From: DATHTC01 sp050262775
Lineage (GTDB): Bacteria; Actinomycetota; Thermoleophilia; Gaiellales; Gaiellaceae
Assembly (NCBI GenBank): GCA_050262775.1
Contig: JBLNEO010000139.1
Coordinates: 1-17,602, forward strand
Reading direction: 5' to 3'
DNA: 17,602 nt
Each line of letters begins with the position of its first letter. Position 1 is the first letter of the stretch. Positions 1-7,367 of the stretch are shown piece by piece. The translations under genes were made by a program, and so were the position numbers. The notes under the pieces are model-generated. The model ran no database searches. It was not told the DNA's origin and worked only from the letters and a program-made list of their open reading frames with translations.

Positions 1-1
1 G

Positions 2-1831
<1,830 letters not shown>

Positions 1832-1844
1832 CCGGGCCCGCGGC

Positions 1845-1850
1845 TATCCT
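1845..1850 (+). promoter_or_regulatory. Candidate -10 box (TATCCT) for the LCP gene
   Basis: A TATCCT hexamer lies 42 bases before the ATG at 1893, in the short gap after metH. A start site about 7 bases downstream would give a leader of roughly 35 bases that contains the hairpin at 1860-1880. I see no good -35 box 17 bases upstream. The call rests on resemblance to the other TANNNT hexamers in this window. Confidence 0.4.
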
Positions 1851-1859
1851 CCCTGTGGG

Positions 1860-1880
1860 GGAGCGCCGCCGAGGCGCTCC
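1860..1880 (+). terminator. Hairpin between metH and the LCP gene, terminator-like or 5'-leader structure
   Basis: GGAGCGCC (1860-1867), a 5-base loop GCCGA and GGCGCTCC (1873-1880) form a perfect 8-bp stem. It is followed by TTT, which can extend the stem by G-T wobbles. It lies 29 bases after the metH stop and ends 12 bases before the LCP start. It could terminate metH transcription. If the -10 at 1845 is used, it would instead sit at the extreme 5' end of the LCP mRNA. The T tract is short, so intrinsic termination is uncertain. Confidence 0.45.
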
Positions 1881-1892
1881 TTTGCGTGGACG

Positions 1893-3842
1893 ATGAAGAC
1901 GACGCTGAAGAGAGGCATCGGCCGGTCGGCCGCCGCGGACGGGAACGGCAACGGCCGCGCCGTGCTCCCCCCGCCGGCCGCCGAGGAGCCCCGCGTCACG
2001 CGCTACCGCGTCGAGCCGCCGCGGCGCCGGGGCGTCCTCCGGACCCTCCTCGTCGCGCTCGCAGCGCTCGTCGTCGCGCTGCTCGTCGTCGGCGCGGGGC
2101 TCGCGGGCGGCTTCTACCTCTACCTCGAGGAGGGGGTGGCGCACCGGATCGCGCCCCGGTCGGAGCAGGTGCGCGTGGCCGCGGAGAAGCTCGACGCGAT
2201 CCCCGCCGGCGAGCCGGCGATCGCGCTGGCGATCGGGTACGACAAACGCATGGGGCCCGAGGCGGCCGTCAACGGCGCGCGCTCCGACACCGTGATGCTG
2301 CTCCGCGCCGACCCGCACACCGACTCGGTGTCGATGCTCTCGTTCCCGCGCGACCTCGTCGTCCCGATCCACTGCCCCGGGAAGCCGGTCTACGAGAACC
2401 GGATCAACGAGGCGTACTCGGACTGCGGCGTGCAGGGCACGGTCGAGACGGTTCGCGCGCTCACCGGCCTCCCGATCAACTACCTCGTCACCGTCAACTT
2501 CCACGGGTTCAAGCAGCTCGTCGCCAAGCTCGGCGGCGTCTGGATGGACGTCGACCGCCGGTACTACAACCCGCCCGGAACCGGCTACGCCTCGATCGAC
2601 CTGCAACCCGGCTACCAGAAGCTCGCCGGGCAGGACGCGCTCGACTTCGTCCGCTACCGGCACACCGACTCGGACATCTATCGACTCGCGCGCCAGCAGC
2701 TCTTCGTCCAGGCGTTCAAGCAGGCGCTCACGAGCCAGTTCTCGCCGACCGACCTCCCGAAGATCGTCCGCGTGCTCACGGACAACGTCGAGGTGGGGCA
2801 GGCGGGGAACGCGGAGTTCGACGTCTCGACGCTCCTCTCGTACGGCCTCTTCCTCTACGCGCGGCCGAACGTCTACCAGGCGAAGATCGACCTCTCCTGC
2901 TACGGCGACGACGACGTCGCGGCGATCACCGTCGACCCGTCATGCGTCCGCAGCGCCGTCGGGGACTTCGTGAACCCGGACGTCGACGCGTCGGAGAAGG
3001 CGACCCTCGTCGCGCTCGGGAAGAAGCCGAAGCTCGCCACGCCGCTGCCGAAGGAGACGACGGTGGTCGTGCTGAACGGCAACGGCGTCCCGGGCGCGGC
3101 CGCGGACGCGTCGTACCAGCTCGGTCAGCGCGGCTACGTGACGCTGACGCCCCCCGACAACATGCCGGCCAACGCGCCGACGCAGGACTACTACCGCACG
3201 AAGGTGTTCTACGACGACACGCAGCCGCGCGCGGAGGCCGCCGCGAAGACGCTCGCGTCGCTCCTCGGCGACGCGGACGCGAAGCCGTTCCCGGTCGACG
3301 AGCCCGAGCTCCGGACGCTCGCGAACGGCGCCATGACCCTCGTCGTCCTCGGGCAGCTCTTCGACGGCAGCGTCGCGCCGGTGCCGGAGGACAAGACGCC
3401 GGAGCGGACGCCCCCCGCGGTCGTGAAGGACGCCGACCTGACGCTCGCCGCGGTGCGCGAGGCACAGAAGCGCATGCGCTTCCCGCTGCTCGTCCCGGCG
3501 GTCGTCGAGCGGAGCTCGCGCCTCTCGAGCGAGTCGGGCGCGCGCGTGTACGGCATGGCGGGCCACCGCACCCTGCGGCTCACGTTCGTCCACGGAGGCG
3601 GGGAGTACTGGGGCATCCAGATGGTGAAGTGGCGCTCGGCGCCGGCGATCCAGGCGCCGACGCGCAAGCTGTTCATCAAGGGACGCCGCTACGAGCTCCA
3701 CTACTCGGGCCCGCACATCCACATGGTCGTCCTGCGACAGGGCGGCGCGAGCTACTGGGTCGTGAACACGCTCCTGAACACGCTCTCGAACGAGACGATG
3801 CTCGCGATCGCGAAGGGGCTTCAGCCGCTGCCGAAGGCGTAG
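1893..3842 (+). CDS. LCP (LytR-CpsA-Psr) family glycopolymer ligase with LytR_C and an extra C-terminal domain
   Basis: LCP proteins move lipid-linked glycopolymers onto peptidoglycan on the outer face of the membrane. The 649-residue product has a basic, Pro-rich cytoplasmic N-terminus (1-47), one membrane helix (about 48-78) and an LCP catalytic domain (about 115-290). Visible LCP features are R130/D132 (RSDTVML), SFPRD with R153/D154, and R254-Y-R256 in FVRYRHTD. A LytR_C-type domain follows (about 388-500, TVVVLNGNGVPG). Last comes an extra region (about 520-649) ending N-T-L-S-N-E-T-M-L-A-I-A-K-G-L, which looks like a DUF4367-type fold. ATG 1893 was chosen because it gives a normal N-in topology and lies in the intergenic gap; an earlier in-frame ATG (1785) is inside metH. 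The ribosome-binding site is weak. The linked sugar-nucleotide genes fit a surface-polymer role, but the polymer cannot be named. Confidence 0.92.
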   Translation: MKTTLKRGIGRSAAADGNGNGRAVLPPPAAEEPRVTRYRVEPPRRRGVLRTLLVALAALVVALLVVGAGLAGGFYLYLEEGVAHRIAPRSEQVRVAAEKLDAIPAGEPAIALAIGYDKRMGPEAAVNGARSDTVMLLRADPHTDSVSMLSFPRDLVVPIHCPGKPVYENRINEAYSDCGVQGTVETVRALTGLPINYLVTVNFHGFKQLVAKLGGVWMDVDRRYYNPPGTGYASIDLQPGYQKLAGQDALDFVRYRHTDSDIYRLARQQLFVQAFKQALTSQFSPTDLPKIVRVLTDNVEVGQAGNAEFDVSTLLSYGLFLYARPNVYQAKIDLSCYGDDDVAAITVDPSCVRSAVGDFVNPDVDASEKATLVALGKKPKLATPLPKETTVVVLNGNGVPGAAADASYQLGQRGYVTLTPPDNMPANAPTQDYYRTKVFYDDTQPRAEAAAKTLASLLGDADAKPFPVDEPELRTLANGAMTLVVLGQLFDGSVAPVPEDKTPERTPPAVVKDADLTLAAVREAQKRMRFPLLVPAVVERSSRLSSESGARVYGMAGHRTLRLTFVHGGGEYWGIQMVKWRSAPAIQAPTRKLFIKGRRYELHYSGPHIHMVVLRQGGASYWVVNTLLNTLSNETMLAIAKGLQPLPKA

Positions 3843-3854
3843 GCGCCTACGCCT
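3835..3854. terminator. Perfect 20-bp palindrome spanning both stop codons of convergent genes
   Basis: AGGCGTAGGC is followed directly by its exact reverse complement. The palindrome holds the TAG of the LCP gene (3840-3842) and the TAG of the minus-strand MBL-fold gene (3847-3849), which are only 4 bases apart. It could act as a bidirectional terminator or RNA end-stabilising hairpin. It has no loop and no T tract on either side, so an RNA hairpin would lose some central pairs. Confidence 0.45.
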
Positions 3855-4494
3855 CCACGGCGGCCCGCAGCGCCTCGGCGGCGTCCCGCGTCACCGGATC
3901 GCCGTGAGCGGGGACGACGAGTCGAACCGGCAGCCGCAGCAGCCGCGCCAGCCGGCGCGTGAACGCCTCCGGGGTCAGGCCGGCCGGCAGCCAGGAGTCG
4001 GGGCAGCGGCGCAGCCCCTTCGCGCCGCCGAGGATCGCGTCGCCCGTGAAGAGGGCGCCGTGGGCGGGGATCCACAGCGCCACCTCGCCGCGCCGCCCGG
4101 TGTCCCACCCCTCCATCGCGCCCGGAAGACGCTCCCGCGGGGCGAAGGGCCGGGTCACCGGGAGCCGCATCCGCACCGCGTCGGCCGCGGGCGCCCAGAG
4201 CTCCGCTCCGTAGCGGTCCACCAGCCGTCCGGCATCGCGCTCGTGGTCGTCGAGCGTGACGACGACGGCGACCGGACGGCCCGCGCGCTCGACGTCGCGG
4301 TCGAGTGCCGCGAAGAACCGCTCCTCCTCGTCGTCCGGCACGAGCGGATCGACGAGGACGACCGCGTCGGGTGCCTCGAGGTAGAGCGACGAGACCTCCG
4401 GCTCCCAGCCGTCGGGACCGCCCTGGTCGGGCGTCCACGCCGGATGGCGCGCCGTCCAGCGCCACAGACCCTCCGCGAGCCGCGTCACCTCCAC
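3847..4494 (-). CDS. MBL-fold (metallo-beta-lactamase superfamily) protein with degenerate metal motif
   Basis: The 215-residue product has the metallo-hydrolase fold pattern. A strand LVDP (47-50) is followed by VVVTLDDHERDA (77-88) where active enzymes carry THxHxDH. Later come GALFTGDAI and VVPAHGDP, the usual GD and HG positions. The first two histidines of the canonical motif are missing (L81, D83) while H84 remains. It may therefore bind fewer or different metals, or none. Similar degenerate members are known in actinobacteria, with no settled substrate. GTG at 4494 was chosen because GGGAGGAGG lies just upstream; an in-frame GTG at 4512 is possible but precedes that Shine-Dalgarno. The gene is divergent from ugd (57 bases between starts) and convergent with the LCP gene. 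No function is claimed beyond the fold. Confidence 0.8.
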   Translation of the reverse strand: MEVTRLAEGLWRWTARHPAWTPDQGGPDGWEPEVSSLYLEAPDAVVLVDPLVPDDEEERFFAALDRDVERAGRPVAVVVTLDDHERDAGRLVDRYGAELWAPAADAVRMRLPVTRPFAPRERLPGAMEGWDTGRRGEVALWIPAHGALFTGDAILGGAKGLRRCPDSWLPAGLTPEAFTRRLARLLRLPVRLVVPAHGDPVTRDAAEALRAAVEA

Positions 4495-4531
4495 GGTGCC
4501 TCCTCCCACCACACGCGTTCCGAATCACCGC

Positions 4532-4541
4532 AGGCTAGGCT
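4532..4541. promoter_or_regulatory. Overlapping divergent -10 boxes for the MBL-fold gene and ugd
   Basis: AGGCTAGGCT holds TAGGCT (4536-4541) reading right, 10 bases before the ugd ATG. It also holds TAGCCT reading left (complement of 4532-4537), 37 bases before the MBL-fold GTG at 4494. The two hexamers share the TA at 4536-4537. The same arrangement occurs at 15073-15082. Rightward transcription would give a leader of only about 3-4 bases. Leftward it would give about 30 bases carrying the strong GGGAGGAGG. No clear -35 boxes are seen. Confidence 0.45.
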
Positions 4542-4551
4542 GCGCGGCGTC

Positions 4552-5856
4552 ATGGCGCGGATCGGCATCTTCGGTGCGGGCTACGTCGGCCTCGTCACGG
4601 GCGCGTGCTTCGCCGACCTGGGGCACGAGGTCGTCGTCCGCGACGTCGTTCCGGACCGCATCGAGCGTCTCCGGCGCGGCGAGGTGCCCATCTACGAGCC
4701 GGGCCTCGACGACCTGCTCGAACGGAACGCCCACCGGCTGCGATTCACGCTCGACGTCGCCGACGCGGTCGCGGGCGCGGACTTCCTCTACATCGCCGTC
4801 GGCACGCCGCCGACGCCCTCCGGCGACGCCGACCTCTCCGCCGTCTGGACGGTCGTCGACGAGATCCCGGACGACGCCGACGCGATCGTGGTGATGAAGA
4901 GCACGGTCCCGGTCGGGACGGGGGAGAAGGTGCGCGCCGCGCTCGACGCCCGCGGCCTCGTGCGCGTCGGCTACGCCTCGAACCCGGAGTTCACCGCGGA
5001 GGGCACGGCCGTCCGGGACTTCATGCGGCCGGACCGCGTCGTCGTCGGCGCCTTCGAGGCCGCGCACGGCGACGCCGTCGAGGCGCTCCACGAGGGCATC
5101 GACGCGCCGGTCGTGCGCATGGACGTCAACTCGGCCGAGATGGTCAAGCTCGCGGCGAACGCGTTCCTCTCGACCCGGATCAGCTTCATCAACGAGATCG
5201 CGAACGTCTGCGAGCGCGTCGGCGCCGACGTCGAGCACGTCGCGAAGGGCGTGGGCCTCGACCACCGGCTCGGGCCGCACTTCCTGCGCGCCGGCATCGG
5301 GTTCGGCGGCTCGTGCTTCCCGAAGGACGTCTCGGCGCTGAAGCAGCTCGCCGGGAACTCGGGGTACCACTTCCAGCTGCTCTCTGCCGTGATCGAGGTC
5401 AACGAGCTGCAGAAGCGGCGCGTCGTGGCGAAGCTGGAGCAGCGGCTCGGCTCGCTCGCGGGGAGGACGATCGCGCTGCTCGGCCTCGCGTTCAAGCCCA
5501 ACACGGACGACATGCGCGAGGCCCCGTCGATCGTGATCGCGAACCGCCTCGTCGCCGAGGGCGCCGTCGTGCGCGGCTGGGATCCGGTCGCCGATGCGGC
5601 ACCGGCGCTCCCGCCCCAGGTCGAGCTCTGCGCGACCGCCGGCGAGGCGATCGCGGGCGCGGACGCCGCCGTCATCGTCACCGAGTGGCCCGAGCTCCAC
5701 GCGCTGCTGCGCCCGGAGGCGCGCGAGGCGATGCGGCGGCCGCTGCTGATCGACGGCAGGAACATGCTCGATCCGCAGAAGGCGCGCGCGGCCGGCTTCG
5801 AGTACGACGCGATCGGACGCGCCGCCGCGGATCTCCCCGCCGAGGCGCCCGCGTAG
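4552..5856 (+). CDS. ugd: UDP-glucose/GDP-mannose-type 6-dehydrogenase (UDP-glucose 6-dehydrogenase likely)
   Basis: This family oxidises a nucleotide-sugar C6 alcohol twice with NAD+ to give a uronate, most often UDP-glucose to UDP-glucuronate, supplying surface polysaccharides. The 434-residue length is normal. The N-terminal Rossmann motif GAGYVG is at 8-13, with the family's VGTPP and KSTVPVGT later. Catalytic Cys255 lies in GIGFGGSCFPKD (codon 5314-5316). The C-terminal NAD-sugar domain has LGLAFKPNTDDMREAPS. ATG 4552 places the Rossmann strand at residue 3; the frame is open further upstream only because it runs antisense to the MBL-fold gene. The mRNA probably has an almost absent leader. 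The stop TAG shares its G with the GTG start of the next gene, so the two are probably co-translated. Substrate (UDP-glucose, GDP-mannose or UDP-HexNAc) is not provable from sequence by eye. Confidence 0.93.
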   Translation: MARIGIFGAGYVGLVTGACFADLGHEVVVRDVVPDRIERLRRGEVPIYEPGLDDLLERNAHRLRFTLDVADAVAGADFLYIAVGTPPTPSGDADLSAVWTVVDEIPDDADAIVVMKSTVPVGTGEKVRAALDARGLVRVGYASNPEFTAEGTAVRDFMRPDRVVVGAFEAAHGDAVEALHEGIDAPVVRMDVNSAEMVKLAANAFLSTRISFINEIANVCERVGADVEHVAKGVGLDHRLGPHFLRAGIGFGGSCFPKDVSALKQLAGNSGYHFQLLSAVIEVNELQKRRVVAKLEQRLGSLAGRTIALLGLAFKPNTDDMREAPSIVIANRLVAEGAVVRGWDPVADAAPALPPQVELCATAGEAIAGADAAVIVTEWPELHALLRPEAREAMRRPLLIDGRNMLDPQKARAAGFEYDAIGRAAADLPAEAPA

Positions 5857-6560
5857 TGGAGGCGATCATCCTCGCCGGTGGGAAGGCGGAGCGGCTCGGG
5901 GACGCCGCCGCCGGCCGCCCCAAGGCCCTCGTCCCGATCGCCGGGCACCCGCTGGCGGAGTACCAGGCGACGCAGCTCGTGGCAGCCGGGGTGACGCGCG
6001 TGATCGTCAGCTGTGCGGCCGGTCAGGGCGAGCACTTCCTCGAGGCCCTCGACGGCACCGGGGCGGAGATCGTGCTCGCCGAGGAGCCCGAGCGGCTCGG
6101 CCGCGGCGGCGGGCTCCGCTTCGCCGCGGCGCGGCGGTCCGAGGACGGGCCGGTGTTCGCGCTCAACGGCGACGAGCTGCTGGACGTCGACCTCGAGGCG
6201 ATGCTCGCGCACCACCGTCGGACGGGCGCGGCGGCGACGATCGCGGTGGCGCCGCTCGTCTCCCATCTCGGCGTCGTCGATCTCGAGGGAGAGCACGTGA
6301 GCGGCTTCCGCGAGGGGCCCCGGCTGCCGTACTGGGTGAACATCGGCTGCTACGTGCTCGACGAGGAAGCGCTCGCGCGGCTGCCCGAGCGGGGCGACCA
6401 CGAGGACTCGACCTTCCCGGAGCTGGCCGAGGAGCGCAGACTGCTCGCATGGCGCCACGAGGGCACCTGGATCACCGTCAACACGCCGAAGGACCTCCGC
6501 CGCGCCGAGGCGTTCTTCGCCGAGCACCCGGAGTGGCATCCGCGCCGCGCAGCGGCGTAG
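5856..6560 (+). CDS. Sugar-1-phosphate nucleotidyltransferase
   Basis: The product (234 residues) activates a sugar-1-phosphate with an NTP. The N-terminal signature LAGGKAERL, then RPKALVPIAGHPL, is the nucleotide-binding loop of the NTP_transferase superfamily. ALNGDELLDVDL holds the metal-binding aspartate. The C-terminal GTWITVNTPKDLRRAE resembles the mannose-1-phosphate or heptose-1-phosphate guanylyltransferase branch. No hexapeptide-repeat domain is attached, so it is the short catalytic form. GTG 5856 overlaps the ugd stop by one base (TAGTG) and puts the VEAIILAGG strand at the extreme N-terminus, as usual in this family. The next gene encodes a mannose-6-phosphate-isomerase-type cupin, and that pair often makes GDP-mannose or related nucleotides. 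The exact sugar and nucleotide are not assigned. Confidence 0.88.
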   Translation: MEAIILAGGKAERLGDAAAGRPKALVPIAGHPLAEYQATQLVAAGVTRVIVSCAAGQGEHFLEALDGTGAEIVLAEEPERLGRGGGLRFAAARRSEDGPVFALNGDELLDVDLEAMLAHHRRTGAAATIAVAPLVSHLGVVDLEGEHVSGFREGPRLPYWVNIGCYVLDEEALARLPERGDHEDSTFPELAEERRLLAWRHEGTWITVNTPKDLRRAEAFFAEHPEWHPRRAAA

Positions 6561-6563
6561 GAT
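6558..6563 (+). promoter_or_regulatory. Candidate -10 box (TAGGAT) giving a leaderless cupin mRNA
   Basis: TAGGAT ends 6 bases before the GTG at 6570 and uses the stop codon TAG of the preceding gene as its first three bases. Transcription would begin at or next to the G of GTG. No Shine-Dalgarno lies in front of this start. The following CGCCGC spacer is identical to the one before the small minus-strand ORF at 15066. Confidence 0.45.
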
Positions 6564-6569
6564 CGCCGC

Positions 6570-6974
6570 GTGCCGAACTTGAGCTCGTCGAACCTCGAGA
6601 GCGTCGACCGGTTCGCGTTCGAGCCCCGGCGCATCGACAAGCCGTGGGGCCACGAGCTCATCTGGGCCGAGGGCGAGCAGTACGTCGGCAAGGTCATCTT
6701 CGTCGAGGCCGGGCACGCCCTCTCGCTCCAGTTCCACCGCGAGAAGGACGAGTCCTGGTACGTGCACTCGGGGCGTGCGAAGGTCGAGCTCGGTGACGCG
6801 GGCGAGGCCGTGCTCGTCGAGGAGATCGTCACGACCGGTGCCGCGTTCCGCTTCCGGCCCGGGACGGTCCACCGGGTGACGGCGATCGAGGACACGACGA
6901 TCCTCGAGGTCTCGACACCGCACCTCGACGACGTCGTCCGGCTCGAGGACGCCTACGGCCGCGCCGGCACCTAG
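6570..6974 (+). CDS. Mannose-6-phosphate isomerase-type cupin
   Basis: This 134-residue single-domain cupin resembles the C-terminal isomerase domain of bifunctional ManC/type II phosphomannose isomerases. KPWGHELIWAEG (24-35) is the family's opening motif. Cupin motif 1 (about 46-72) carries Q54, H56 and E61. Cupin motif 2 has FRPGTVHRV with H101. The sequence then runs STPHLDDVVRLEDAYGR, typical of the group. A complete metal-ligand set suggests an active enzyme interconverting mannose-6- and fructose-6-phosphate, or a related sugar-phosphate isomerase. The start is GTG 6570, without Shine-Dalgarno but 6 bases after a -10-like hexamer. It follows the nucleotidyltransferase by 9 bases. Together they look like a split version of the fused ManC enzyme. 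A GC-rich hairpin surrounds the stop codon. Confidence 0.85.
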   Translation: MPNLSSSNLESVDRFAFEPRRIDKPWGHELIWAEGEQYVGKVIFVEAGHALSLQFHREKDESWYVHSGRAKVELGDAGEAVLVEEIVTTGAAFRFRPGTVHRVTAIEDTTILEVSTPHLDDVVRLEDAYGRAGT

Positions 6975-6983
6975 CGCCGGCGT
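6961..6983 (+). terminator. Hairpin around the cupin stop codon
   Basis: GCGCCGGC (6961-6968) can pair with GCCGGCGT (6976-6983) over a 7-base loop that holds the TAG. This gives 7 Watson-Crick pairs plus one G-T. There is no T run after it. It separates the sugar-nucleotide module from the merR-ahcY unit, so a terminator role is plausible but unproven. Confidence 0.35.
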
Positions 6984-6987
6984 CCCA

Positions 6988-7011
6988 ACCTTCACATCGT
7001 TGTGGTAAGGT
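6988..7011 (+). promoter_or_regulatory. merR promoter: -10 TAAGGT with overlapping dyad, possible auto-operator
   Basis: TAAGGT (7006-7011) ends 7 bases before the GTG at 7019, predicting a leaderless mRNA. It overlaps an imperfect dyad. ACCTT-CACA (6988-6996), a 4-base centre TCGT, then TGTG-GT-AAGGT (7001-7011), gives matching arms apart from two extra bases on the right. The CACA-N4-TGTG core is exact. A regulator bound here would cover the -10, which suggests autorepression by the adjacent MerR protein. The spacing is not that of classical MerR activation, where the dyad sits between -35 and -10. Confidence 0.45.
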
Positions 7012-7018
7012 CGCCGCC

Positions 7019-7348
7019 GTGGAGGAGGTGACCGTCGGCACTGCCGCAGCACGGACCGGGTGGTCGCCGCGCATGCTCCGCTACCTCGAGGACCACGGCC
7101 TCGTACGCCCGCGGCGGACCGCTTCCGGCTACCGCCTCTACGGGTTGGGCCAGCTGAACCAGCTCCGCACGCTCCGCGACCTGCGGCACCGCTTCGGCCT
7201 CGAGCTCGACCAGCTCGCCTTCGCCGCGCGGCTGCGCCGCGAGCCCGAGCTGCGAGCGGCCGTCGACGGCTGGCTCGCGGGTGCGGAGGACGATGCCTCG
7301 TGGATCGAGTGGGAGCAGCGCAAGCACGAGCGCCTCCTCGCCGCCTGA
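7019..7348 (+). CDS. Small MerR-family transcriptional regulator
   Basis: The 109-residue product is a DNA-binding protein of the MerR superfamily. The N-terminus has the winged helix-turn-helix pattern: VGTAAARTGWSPRMLRYLEDHG, then RPRRTASGYRLYG, followed by a helix LRDLRHRFGLELDQLA. The remaining about 40 residues are helical and charged, with no recognisable effector domain and no cysteine, so it is not a metal or redox sensor of the classical kind. GTG 7019 was chosen because it begins the conserved domain and lies 7 bases after TAAGGT. It precedes ahcY by 19 bases and almost certainly shares its transcript. Control of ahcY or of methyl-cycle genes is inferred from position. The ligand, if any, is unknown. 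Confidence 0.85.
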   Translation: MEEVTVGTAAARTGWSPRMLRYLEDHGLVRPRRTASGYRLYGLGQLNQLRTLRDLRHRFGLELDQLAFAARLRREPELRAAVDGWLAGAEDDASWIEWEQRKHERLLAA

Positions 7349-7367
7349 GGGACAACGGAAAGGAACC

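Noticed and set aside
3904..4551. Upstream extension of the ugd reading frame over the divergent gene
   Set aside because: This part runs antisense to the MBL-fold gene and encodes low-complexity Arg/Pro/Gly sequence. The Rossmann motif begins right after ATG 4552.
6988..7011. GlnR/TnrA-type box before merR
   Set aside because: Those sites read TGTNA-N7-TNACA. Here the arms are in the opposite order (CACA-N4-TGTG), so the resemblance fails.
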